From: GCA-2701705 sp964342155
GTDB taxonomy: Bacteria; Pseudomonadota; Gammaproteobacteria; GCA-002705445; GCA-002716945
Reading direction: 5' to 3'
Length of the DNA stretch: 64,000 bases
Assembly (NCBI GenBank): GCA_964342155.1
Contig: CAYFEQ010000005.1
Location: 34,615-98,614 of the forward strand
Shown: positions 17,771-25,544 of the stretch, one piece after another
How positions within the stretch are numbered: the stretch's first letter is position 1
How the letters are laid out: each line of letters starts with the position of its first letter
The notes under the pieces: generated by a model
Seen by the model: only the letters and a program-made list of their open reading frames with translations
What the model was told of the DNA's origin: nothing
The model's database searches: none
Position numbers and translations under genes: made by a program

Positions 17771-18528
17771 AAACTTTAGCTGTTATTCCAGCTAGATGGA
17801 CATCAAAAAGATTTCCTGGAAAGCCAATTGCAAATATTATGGGTTTACCTATGATTGTTCATGTTTATAACCGAACAAAAGGTTCAAAAGAAATTACAGA
17901 TGTCATAATTGCCACGGATGATAAAAGGATAGCTAATGTCTGTAAGCAACATTCATTGAACTACATAATGACATCAAAGAAATGCAAGACTGGGACAGAC
18001 AGAGTAGCAGAAGTTGCTAAAAAAATTCAAGCAACATTTTATATCAATATCCAAGGTGATAGCCCGTTAGTTAATAAACAAGATATAGACAAAATGGTGA
18101 AAGCACATAAAATTTTTATTAAAAAAGGAATTTCAGTAACCAATTCTTATGTACTTGAAAATAAAACAAATTTTAAACGTTCATTAAAAAATTTATCTCC
18201 ACATGCTTATTTAATTCAGAAAAAAGATGGAACCATTTTATCTATATCACGTCATACAATCCCATATATATTTACAGGCGAAGGTAAGAATGTAGTTTCT
18301 TATAAATATAAGTCTCATGTTGGGATGTATGTATTTACAAGAAATAGTCTTCTAAAATACACTAAGTTAAAACAAGGAGAAATAGAAAAATCAGAAGGAA
18401 TTGAAATGTTAAGATTTATAGAGAATGGTATAAAAATAGGTTGTGTCCAGATAAAAGGAGGAGATCAAACAGTTGATCATAAAGAGGATATAATCAAAGT
18501 AGAGAAAATGATGAGAAAAAAGGTATGA
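17767..18528 (+). CDS. kdsB: CMP-KDO synthetase (KdsB) homologue
   Basis: A 253-residue cytidylyltransferase with VIPARWTSKRFPGKP (7-20), VIIATDD, KTGTDR near 74-79, INIQGDSP near 94-100, a HVGMYVFTRN segment and a closing VDHKEDI. It activates a 2-keto-3-deoxy acid as the CMP sugar for glycosyl transfer. The family's QGDEP motif has Ser in place of Glu (S99), and VDxPEDL is VDHKED. Together with the modified KdsA-like protein this suggests a KDO analogue rather than KDO itself; that is inference. It overlaps neighbours by 4 bases each side. Confidence 0.82.
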   Translation: MKTLAVIPARWTSKRFPGKPIANIMGLPMIVHVYNRTKGSKEITDVIIATDDKRIANVCKQHSLNYIMTSKKCKTGTDRVAEVAKKIQATFYINIQGDSPLVNKQDIDKMVKAHKIFIKKGISVTNSYVLENKTNFKRSLKNLSPHAYLIQKKDGTILSISRHTIPYIFTGEGKNVVSYKYKSHVGMYVFTRNSLLKYTKLKQGEIEKSEGIEMLRFIENGIKIGCVQIKGGDQTVDHKEDIIKVEKMMRKKV

Positions 18529-19301
18529 ACTATATTGAAAAAGAATTTGGTGTTAAGAATCGTGTTGTTGTGATAACAGGGGCAGGAGGGCACATCTGTG
18601 GTTCTGTTGCTGAGGCTTTTGCTAAAGCAGGCGCAAAATTAGCTTTATTAGATATAAGAAAAAAGAATATTGATAAAAAAAGTTTTTTGAAAAAAATGTC
18701 TCCAAGAAACTATCTTGCTTTGGAATGTGATGTGACAAATAAGAGCCAGATAATTGAATGTTCTAAAAAAGTAATAAAAAAATTTGGAACTATTGATGTT
18801 TTAATAAATGGAAGTGGAATAAATTCACCATCTGAATTTTTTAATATTTCAGAAAAAGAATGGAATGATATTCTTTCTGTTAATTTGAAAGGCACCATGT
18901 TTTGTTGTCAAATCTTTGGAAAATATATGTGTAAAAAGAAAAAAGGATCGATTATCAATATTTCATCGGTTTCATCTGACCCACCTTTATCTAAAGCTTT
19001 TACATATTCAGTATCAAAAGCTGCAATTAAAAACTTAACACAAAATTTAGCAAGAGAATGGGCTCAATCTAATGTGAGAGTAAATTCAATTAAACCAGGG
19101 TTTTTTCCAACAAAATGGAACTTACAAAATTTTATAACTCAAAAAAGAAAAAATGCTATTCTTAATCACACGCCAATGAAAAGATTTGGAAAACCAACAG
19201 AATTAGTAGGGGGTTTTATTTGGCTTGCATCAGATGCTTCTGTCTTTGTAACTGGGGCAGAGATTACTATCGATGGTGGTTTTTCTTCCTGTACAATATA
19301 A
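18525..19301 (+). CDS. Short-chain dehydrogenase/reductase, first of a pair
   Basis: A 258-residue classical SDR. The coenzyme motif TGAGGHICG is at 18-26, NGSGI replaces the usual NNAG, ISS near 146-148 gives the catalytic Ser, and YSVSK gives Tyr161 and Lys165. The sequence resembles SDRs that act on sugar acids (gluconate or mannonate type oxidoreductases). It is coupled to kdsB by a 4-base overlap and is followed by a second SDR and a 2-keto-3-deoxy acid aldolase, so it probably oxidises or reduces a sugar or sugar acid in that pathway. Specificity is unknown. Confidence 0.8.
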   Translation: MNYIEKEFGVKNRVVVITGAGGHICGSVAEAFAKAGAKLALLDIRKKNIDKKSFLKKMSPRNYLALECDVTNKSQIIECSKKVIKKFGTIDVLINGSGINSPSEFFNISEKEWNDILSVNLKGTMFCCQIFGKYMCKKKKGSIINISSVSSDPPLSKAFTYSVSKAAIKNLTQNLAREWAQSNVRVNSIKPGFFPTKWNLQNFITQKRKNAILNHTPMKRFGKPTELVGGFIWLASDASVFVTGAEITIDGGFSSCTI

Positions 19302-19304
19302 TAT

Positions 19305-20066
19305 ATGAGCGAATCAAAAAATAAAACTGTAGTTATTACTGGCGGAACACAAGGTATAGGTCTTGAAATTGTAAAAAAATTTCTAGTTAACGATAATAAT
19401 GTTTTTGTTGGCAGTAGATCTGAGTCCAAAGAATTTAAAGAGCAATGTATTGGCGCTACATTCGTCAAGACAGACGTTAAAAAAATTGCTGATATTGAAA
19501 ATTTAATGGATATAGCTGTAAAACCTACTGGGAATATTGATGTACTTATAAATAATGCTGGTATATCAATTTGGAAAAAAATAGACAATGTAAATGAAAG
19601 TTTCTTTTACGATATAATAGATACAAATCTAAAAGGCGTAGTGTTTTGTTGTAAATATGCTACTAAACAAATGAAAAATAAAGGTATTATTATTAATATT
19701 GCAAGTTTAGCTGGAAAGCGTGGAAGCAAAAATAATTCAATTTATGTAGCTTCAAAATTTGCTGTTGTAGGAGTTACGCAAGCATTAGCTAAAGAACTAG
19801 GGGTTTATGGAATTAGAGTGAACAGTATTTGTCCCGTATATATTGATACCCCTTCATTGTTAGCCAATCTCTCGGGCGATCACCCTGAAGTTGGTGATTT
19901 AGAGCCGTCAGAATTTTTAAAACAATGGGGTAAAGCTAATAGTGCGCTACAAAGACTACCATCAGGAAGTGAATGCGCGGATGCATGTTATTACCTTGCA
20001 TCAGATTCATCTTCAGCAATTACAGGACAAAATATTAATGTTGACTGTGGAGTATTGCCTCAATAA
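19305..20066 (+). CDS. Short-chain dehydrogenase/reductase, second of a pair
   Basis: A 253-residue classical SDR with TGGTQGIG (12-19), NNAG (83-86), the catalytic Ser in NIASLAG (S134) and YVASK with Tyr147 and Lys151. The C-terminus SAITGQNINVDCGV is typical of the FabG-like group. It begins three bases after the first SDR and ends four bases before the aldolase. The two SDRs are clearly different in sequence, so they are not a recent duplication. A role in successive redox steps on a sugar acid is plausible but unproven. Confidence 0.8.
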   Translation: MSESKNKTVVITGGTQGIGLEIVKKFLVNDNNVFVGSRSESKEFKEQCIGATFVKTDVKKIADIENLMDIAVKPTGNIDVLINNAGISIWKKIDNVNESFFYDIIDTNLKGVVFCCKYATKQMKNKGIIINIASLAGKRGSKNNSIYVASKFAVVGVTQALAKELGVYGIRVNSICPVYIDTPSLLANLSGDHPEVGDLEPSEFLKQWGKANSALQRLPSGSECADACYYLASDSSSAITGQNINVDCGVLPQ

Positions 20067-20070
20067 ATCT

Positions 20071-20850
20071 ATGAATATTAATGATATAAAAAATAATAAT
20101 AAAACTATATTTAATGCTTGGTTGCATATTCCGTCGCCCTTTGGCGCTGAAATTATTGCTAAACAAGGTTGGGATAGCATTACGATTGATATGCAGCATG
20201 GTTTGATCACACATAGTGATGCTTTAGCCATTTTACATGCGATTTCATCTACTAATACCATCCCTTTAATCAGAGTTCCGTCTAATAATTCAACTGATAT
20301 TACAAAATGTTTGGATATGGGAGCAAAAGGCATCATCACACCAATGATAGATAATGCATCGCAAGCCCAAGAGTTTGTAGATGCATGCGTTTTCCCTCCA
20401 ATAGGGAAAAGAAGTTTTGGGCCAATACGCGCTTATTACACAGAGGATAAAGACTATATCTTAAATTCACACAATAAAGTATTGAAAATTATACAAATTG
20501 AATCTAAATCAGCATATGAAAACTTGGATTCTATTTTATCAGTTGAGCACCTAGATGGGGTTTATATTGGGCCAAATGATCTAGCGCTAGGATTAGGCAC
20601 AAATAGACAAATTGATACAAAAAACCCTCAAAGAGCAAATGAGTTTCAGATAACAGATGAAACGATGGATGCTATTGAACATATCCTTAAAAAAACCAAA
20701 GAATATGGCTTAATAGCGGGCATTCACAGTACTTCTGAACAGATTACGGCCCTTATGATAGAGAAGGGGTTTCAGATGGTTACAGCAACGTCTGATGAAC
20801 GACTTTTAGCCTCTGGTTCACAAAACATGCTAAAAAACCTTAAAAAATAA
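20071..20850 (+). CDS. HpcH/HpaI family 2-keto-3-deoxy acid aldolase
   Basis: A 259-residue TIM-barrel protein of the metal-dependent class II aldolase group (HpaI, GarL, RhmA). Typical motifs: WDSITIDMQHG with the catalytic His near 43, LIRVP near 66-70, GAKGIITPMI, KRSFGP, and DGVYIGPNDLALGLG near the metal site. These enzymes reversibly join pyruvate to an aldehyde to give a 2-keto-3-deoxy acid. I start it at ATG 20071, four bases after the SDR stop; the frame is open further upstream but only inside the SDR gene. Beside kdsA- and kdsB-like genes, an anabolic role or scavenging of the keto acid is conceivable. Confidence 0.82.
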   Translation: MNINDIKNNNKTIFNAWLHIPSPFGAEIIAKQGWDSITIDMQHGLITHSDALAILHAISSTNTIPLIRVPSNNSTDITKCLDMGAKGIITPMIDNASQAQEFVDACVFPPIGKRSFGPIRAYYTEDKDYILNSHNKVLKIIQIESKSAYENLDSILSVEHLDGVYIGPNDLALGLGTNRQIDTKNPQRANEFQITDETMDAIEHILKKTKEYGLIAGIHSTSEQITALMIEKGFQMVTATSDERLLASGSQNMLKNLKK

Positions 20851-20874
20851 ATATCTAAACAATCTTGTTTTAAA

Positions 20875-21624
20875 ATGAAAAATATTCTCAAGAATTTTAT
20901 ACTAAGCTTACTTCACTCTGTCAGGTGGGTTATTAAGAAACTTTACATTCACATTATACCTACTGATATCGTAAGAACAAAAAAACATGGAATGAATTGT
21001 TATGACTTGTATCACAAGGAAGAGCTAAAAAAATGTTTTGAGCATTTTAAAAAACATTATCTTACGTCAGTCCATCTCACGGGAGATGATCTTCTAAATT
21101 ATGCAATTCATCATGCTATTAAAAATAATGATGGTCTTTATTTAGAATTTGGTGTTTGGAAAGGTAGAACTTTAAATATATTTTCTAAACATTTGAAAAA
21201 TAATAAAATATTTGGTTTTGATACATTTGAAGGAATTAATGAAGATTGGGCTGGAACAGATAAAGCAAAAGGTTTTTATGGTGCAAACAAAAAAATGCCA
21301 AAAGTTAATGATAATTGCATGCTTATAAAGGGATTGATACAGGATACTTTACCTAAATTTTTAACAGAAAACTCAGATACAAAAATTGCTTTTGCGCATA
21401 TGGATGTAAATACATATAAATCATCAAAATTTATCTTGAAACTGATAAAGTCGCATTTACATGAAAATGCCATTATACTTCTGAGAGGTTGCCATAATTA
21501 TCCAGGTTGGTCAGTTGGTGAATATAAAGCATTTCAAGAAACTTTTAAACCAAAAGAATATAAGTTCTTGGCATTCTCTAAGGATGGCAGTCCAGCTGTA
21601 ATCCAATTTCTAAAGCATTCTTAA
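20875..21624 (+). CDS. TylF-like class I SAM-dependent methyltransferase
   Basis: A 249-residue protein whose middle matches TylF/macrocin O-methyltransferase-type proteins: LYLEFGVWKGRTLN (SAM motif I), FGFDTFEG, and HMDVNTYKSSK corresponding to the family's metal-binding DxDxYxST region. Family members methylate sugar hydroxyls. The first 40 residues are hydrophobic and basic and may associate with the membrane. In this locus it would O-methylate a glycan sugar, or a nucleotide-linked precursor. Acceptor unknown. Confidence 0.7.
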   Translation: MKNILKNFILSLLHSVRWVIKKLYIHIIPTDIVRTKKHGMNCYDLYHKEELKKCFEHFKKHYLTSVHLTGDDLLNYAIHHAIKNNDGLYLEFGVWKGRTLNIFSKHLKNNKIFGFDTFEGINEDWAGTDKAKGFYGANKKMPKVNDNCMLIKGLIQDTLPKFLTENSDTKIAFAHMDVNTYKSSKFILKLIKSHLHENAIILLRGCHNYPGWSVGEYKAFQETFKPKEYKFLAFSKDGSPAVIQFLKHS

Positions 21625-21685
21625 TTATTTGGTTTTCCATTAGCTTTAATATAGAATCACAATTTACTCAATCAAATAAAGATAT

Positions 21686-22876
21686 ATGAAATATAAAATT
21701 CCTTTTGCTAAGATTGAAACTAGCCTTAAAGAATTTGAATATGTTGAGAATGTTCTCAAGTCTGGGTGGTTGACAACAGGTAGTGTAGCAAAAGAATTTG
21801 AGGATAACTTCTGCAAATTTACTGGAGCTAAACACGCTTTAGCAGTTAGTTCCTGTACAGCTGCTTTACATCTTGCATTGAATGCTATATCAATAAAAAA
21901 AGGTGACAAGGTTATCGTGCCTTCATTAACTTTTACATCTTCAGCTGAAGTTATTACTTATTTTCAAGCTGATCCTATATTTGTCGATATTGATTATGAT
22001 ACATGCTTAATAACTCCTGAAATCATACAGAAGGCAATTGATAAGCATGGTGATATTAAAGCAGTGATTACAGTTCATTTTGCAGGTCATCCAGCAATGA
22101 TGACGAGTGATAATCAAAAGGGGATACTTGATATTTGTAAAGAAAATAACATAACCGTAATAGAAGATGCTGCTCACGCATTCCCATCAAAACTAAATAA
22201 CACATATGTCGGTAACTTTGGAAAGATTACATGTTTTAGTTTTTATGCAAATAAAACTATCACAACAGGAGAAGGAGGGATGATTGTCTGCGATGATGAA
22301 AAATTAATTGAAAAGATTAAAATTATGAGATTGCACGGAATAGATAAAGATCCATGGAAAAGGCAAAACTCAGTTGGGCCAAAATGGAAATATGATGTGG
22401 TTATACCAGGTTTCAAATATAATATGCCTGATATTAATGCAGCTATTGGCCTTGCTCAATTAGAAAAAGCAGAAAAAATGAGATTAGAGAGACAGAGATG
22501 TGCTGAATATTATGCTAAACATTTATCAGAAATTGAATGCATTGAAATACCAAAGTTAAAAGTTAGTTTTTCTGATCATTCATGGCATTTATATTTAATA
22601 GTTGTTAATGATAAATCAAATGTCTCAAGAGATGAATTGATGGACCTATTAGAGACAGATGGCATATCTACATCTTTGCACTATATACCACTTCATCAAA
22701 TGACTTACTATAAAGATACATATAATTTAGATAATCAGGATTTTCCAAATACAGAAAGATACTTCAAGGGCTGTTTGTCATTACCAATATATCCATCACT
22801 AAAAAATGAAGAACTTGAATATATAGTTAAATCTATAAAAAACATTGTGTTACAAAATAATACAAACAAACCTTAA
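21686..22876 (+). CDS. DegT/DnrJ/EryC1/StrS sugar aminotransferase
   Basis: A 396-residue fold-type I PLP enzyme. SSCTAALHLAL (from residue 55) binds PLP phosphate, IEDAAHAFPS carries the pyridine Asp161, and FSFYANKTITTGEGGM carries the Schiff-base Lys190. GFKYNMPDINAAIGLAQL is the family's dimer and substrate motif. It is full length, unlike the short PLP protein at 6282. It should transaminate a nucleotide-linked keto sugar such as the 4-keto-6-deoxy product of the WbpM-like dehydratase. A 61-base gap separates it from the methyltransferase. Confidence 0.88.
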   Translation: MKYKIPFAKIETSLKEFEYVENVLKSGWLTTGSVAKEFEDNFCKFTGAKHALAVSSCTAALHLALNAISIKKGDKVIVPSLTFTSSAEVITYFQADPIFVDIDYDTCLITPEIIQKAIDKHGDIKAVITVHFAGHPAMMTSDNQKGILDICKENNITVIEDAAHAFPSKLNNTYVGNFGKITCFSFYANKTITTGEGGMIVCDDEKLIEKIKIMRLHGIDKDPWKRQNSVGPKWKYDVVIPGFKYNMPDINAAIGLAQLEKAEKMRLERQRCAEYYAKHLSEIECIEIPKLKVSFSDHSWHLYLIVVNDKSNVSRDELMDLLETDGISTSLHYIPLHQMTYYKDTYNLDNQDFPNTERYFKGCLSLPIYPSLKNEELEYIVKSIKNIVLQNNTNKP

Positions 22877-22897
22877 ATTAATTAATTACTAATTTAA

Positions 22898-23587
22898 ATG
22901 GATATTAATAATTCATTTTACGAAGCATCTAATCTAATTATTTCACTAGATTCAAGTTTAATTGAAATAATATCTTTATCATTATTTGTTTCATTATCAG
23001 CAGTTATTATTGCATGTATAATTTCATTTCCAATCGGAAGCTTTCTTGCTATGAAAAAATTTTATGGAAGAGAGATTATTATTATAATAGTAAATGCTTT
23101 TATGGGTTTACCGCCTGTTGTAGTAGGTTTATTTTTATATCTTATATTCTCATCTGCAGGCATATTTGGTTATTATCAATTGTTATACTCCCCAACAATT
23201 ATGATTATTGCTCAGATTATTATAGTAACGCCAATTATTATTGGATTAACAAAACAAATTATTGAGGATTTATTTTTTGAATATAGCGATCTACTACTAT
23301 CTCTTAAGGCAACGATGATACAAAAAATTCAAACCTTAATCTGGGATGCGAGATTTTCTTTACTTACAGTGGCTTTAGCTGGACTCGGTAGAGCATTAGC
23401 AGAAGTAGGGGCGGTAATTATTGTAGGTGGTAACATTGCTCATGTCTCAAGAGTAATGACCACTACAATTGCTATGGAGACTTCAAAAGGTGATTTATCT
23501 CTTGCGTTAGGATTAGGAATCATTTTAATTTCTATATCCATTTTAATCAATGGAACATTATATTTACTTAGAAAGTTTCAGTACTGA
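22898..23587 (+). CDS. tupB: Tungstate ABC transporter, permease subunit (TupB-like)
   Basis: A 229-residue integral membrane protein with about five or six hydrophobic segments. The cytoplasmic coupling region is LSLKATMIQKIQTLIWDAR followed by GLGRALAEVGAVIIVGGN, the EAA loop with the conserved G of molybdate and tungstate permeases. The assignment to TupB rests on the neighbouring TupC-like ATPase and TupA-like binding protein. It is separated from the glycan locus by 21 bases but runs on the same strand, so it may be co-transcribed. The next gene starts one base after its stop codon begins to close (23587). Confidence 0.85.
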   Translation: MDINNSFYEASNLIISLDSSLIEIISLSLFVSLSAVIIACIISFPIGSFLAMKKFYGREIIIIIVNAFMGLPPVVVGLFLYLIFSSAGIFGYYQLLYSPTIMIIAQIIIVTPIIIGLTKQIIEDLFFEYSDLLLSLKATMIQKIQTLIWDARFSLLTVALAGLGRALAEVGAVIIVGGNIAHVSRVMTTTIAMETSKGDLSLALGLGIILISISILINGTLYLLRKFQY

Positions 23588-24291
23588 TGCCTAAATACAA
23601 TATACTTCCTATAAAACTCGATAACGTATGTCTGTCTTTTGGAACACATAAGTTTTTTAATAATTTGTCATTAGAAATTATAAATGAAGGGATTTCAATT
23701 ATAATGGGTCCAAATGGTTCTGGTAAAACACTGGTTTTAAAACTGATGTCTGGGCTTCTTAATCCTGACAATGGAATCATAACTCATGCAAATAAACCTG
23801 CATCAACGAATCTGCCATGTGGATTTGTTTTCCAAAAACCAATTCTTTTAAGAAGAACTGTTAAAGAAAACTTAAGTCATTCTTTATCTATAATAGGAAT
23901 ACAAAGTAAATTTCATGATAATTATATAGAGGAAATTTTACCTAATGGTAAATGGAAGCTATTTTTAAATCGTAATGCAAAAAAGTTATCCGTTGGAGAA
24001 CAACAAGTCTTATCTTTATTAAGGGCATTAATCATAAAGCCTAAAGTTTTGTTTTTAGATGAACCAAGTAGCAGTTTGGATCCTACAGGTACTTTAATTA
24101 TTGAAAACCTTATTAATCAAGTAACAAAACAAAAAGTAAAAATCATTATGACTACACATGATATTATTCAAGCTAAAAGATTGGCTAATGAAATCTTATA
24201 TTTTGATAACGGTAGATTATTAGAACAAGGGTCTTCAAATGAGATTCTTAATAATCCAAAAAGTCTGACTTCAACTTATTATTTTCAATGA
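23587..24291 (+). CDS. tupC: Tungstate ABC transporter, ATP-binding subunit (TupC-like)
   Basis: A 234-residue ABC ATPase. Walker A is GPNGSGKT at 41-48, the Q-loop is in VFQKP, the signature is LSVGEQQ at 134-140 (unusual for LSGGQ), Walker B is LFLDEP at 155-160, and the switch His is in TTHD. It energises the TupB channel. The order here is B-C-A, with the binding protein last. It overlaps both partners by one to four bases, which supports a single translated unit. Confidence 0.85.
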   Translation: MPKYNILPIKLDNVCLSFGTHKFFNNLSLEIINEGISIIMGPNGSGKTLVLKLMSGLLNPDNGIITHANKPASTNLPCGFVFQKPILLRRTVKENLSHSLSIIGIQSKFHDNYIEEILPNGKWKLFLNRNAKKLSVGEQQVLSLLRALIIKPKVLFLDEPSSSLDPTGTLIIENLINQVTKQKVKIIMTTHDIIQAKRLANEILYFDNGRLLEQGSSNEILNNPKSLTSTYYFQ

Positions 24292-25109
24292 CTGTTATTA
24301 AAACAATATTTAATTATGTGATATTATTAGTCTTAGTTTTTAATCATAAAACAACTTTTGCGTCTGATAATTTTTTACTTCTACAAACTACCACTTCATT
24401 AAGAGATTCTGGCTTCCTTGAATATATAATTCCTAAATTTAATGAATTTAATCAAATAGAGATAAGATATGTAGCTGCTGGAACCGGTAAGGCAATTACT
24501 AATGCCAAAAATTGCGATGCTGACTTACTAATAGTACATTCAAAAATAGATGAAATTGCATTTATTAAAAATAATTTTGGTAAAACTCGACGAGTACTTA
24601 TGTACAATAAATTTGTTTTAGTTACTCCTAAGTCTAATCCAGCAAATATTTCTTCAAATGATGATATTGTTTCTGCATTTAAAAAAATTGCTAATACTAA
24701 ATCTAAATTCTTAACACGATCAGATAATAGCGGAACCTACAAAGCTGAAACAAAAATTTGGAATATAGCAGAAATAAATCCTATCCTTAATAGTGGGGAT
24801 TGGTACCTTGAATCAGGCCTAGGAATGGGGGCAACTCTCAATATTGCAATAAACCTCGATGCATATGTGTTATCAGATAATGCCACTTGGTTGCAATTTA
24901 AGAATAAATATAATCATCATATAATTCCGATTCAAGATACTCATTTACTCAATATCTATAGTATTGTTACGATTAATCAAAAAAAATGTCCTAACACTAA
25001 GCGGAAGCTTGTGAATATCTTTAGTTCCTGGCTTCTATCTGATCAAGGTAAAGATGCTATCAATTCATTTACAGTTGATAATCAGCAGCTTTTCTATACA
25101 TTTCAATAA
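24288..25109 (+). CDS. tupA: Tungstate-binding periplasmic protein (TupA-like)
   Basis: A 273-residue secreted binding protein. Residues 1-26 form a signal peptide ending near TFASDN. LLQTTTSLRDSGFLEY from residue 31 contains the TTTS oxyanion-binding motif that marks TupA; VAAGTGKAITNAKNCDADLLIVHS and MYNKFVLVTPK also match the family. TupA binds tungstate with very high affinity, far preferring it to molybdate, for insertion into pterin cofactors. No tungsten or molybdenum cofactor enzyme is in the window. Confidence 0.85.
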   Translation: MTVIKTIFNYVILLVLVFNHKTTFASDNFLLLQTTTSLRDSGFLEYIIPKFNEFNQIEIRYVAAGTGKAITNAKNCDADLLIVHSKIDEIAFIKNNFGKTRRVLMYNKFVLVTPKSNPANISSNDDIVSAFKKIANTKSKFLTRSDNSGTYKAETKIWNIAEINPILNSGDWYLESGLGMGATLNIAINLDAYVLSDNATWLQFKNKYNHHIIPIQDTHLLNIYSIVTINQKKCPNTKRKLVNIFSSWLLSDQGKDAINSFTVDNQQLFYTFQ

Positions 25110-25127
25110 TTTGATATTATAATTAGA

Positions 25128-25143
25128 CATAATATATATTATG
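25128..25143. repeat. 16-base perfect palindrome between tupA and the DCC protein gene
   Basis: CATAATATATATTATG is identical to its reverse complement and lies in the 77-base gap after tupA. It could be an operator-like site, but the stretch is almost purely A and T, so chance is a real alternative. Confidence 0.25.
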
Positions 25144-25186
25144 CGAATATAGATGTATATTTCATCACTACTACCTATTCTAATAA

Positions 25187-25543
25187 ATGATTAAAGTACT
25201 ATTTAATAATAAATGCCCAATATGCTCTAGAGAAATTAATCATTATAAAAGATTAGATCAAAGTAATATTAATTGGATAGATATCAATAATATAGAAGAT
25301 TCATCTAAAATTTTTGGTAAGACAAATAGAGAGCTCTTACGAAGACTACATGTAATATATGATGCGCAAGTTTATCAGGGTATAGATGCATTTATTATTA
25401 TTTGGAAAAATATCCCTAAATATAGATTCTTATCAAAAATCATATCATCCCCTATCATTTATCAGATTTCATATATATTGTATGAAATGCTCGCTTTAAT
25501 TCTATTTTATATAAATTTCAATCAGTTAAAGGACAATTCTTAA
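25187..25543 (+). CDS. DCC family (DUF393) thiol-disulfide oxidoreductase-like protein
   Basis: A 118-residue protein whose N-terminus, VLFNNKCPICSREINHYKR, carries the CPxCxxE motif of the DUF393/DCC family. The family also has a later WKxIPxY(R)xL segment, seen here as WKNIPKYRFL, followed by a hydrophobic end. A thioredoxin-like role is suggested for the family but substrates are not established. There is a 77-base gap after tupA. It converges with the deacetylase gene on the other strand with a single base between the stops. Confidence 0.8.
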   Translation: MIKVLFNNKCPICSREINHYKRLDQSNINWIDINNIEDSSKIFGKTNRELLRRLHVIYDAQVYQGIDAFIIIWKNIPKYRFLSKIISSPIIYQISYILYEMLALILFYINFNQLKDNS

Positions 25544-25544
25544 T

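Noticed and set aside
18525..20066. Tandem SDRs as a recent gene duplication
   Set aside because: Coenzyme loops, catalytic regions and C-termini differ clearly, so they are old paralogues or unrelated within the SDR superfamily.
19942..20070. Longer N-terminus for the HpcH/HpaI aldolase
   Set aside because: The extension lies wholly inside the SDR gene; ATG 20071 gives the usual family N-terminus and a four-base spacing.
21686..22876. KdnA-type aminotransferase making 8-amino-KDO
   Set aside because: The DegT protein is separated from the kds genes and no KdnB-type iron alcohol dehydrogenase is present, so this pathway cannot be supported.
25110..25186. Sigma-70 promoter before the DCC gene
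   Set aside because: TATAAT-like and TTGATA-like hexamers occur but overlap or are badly spaced; the region is too AT-rich to support a call.
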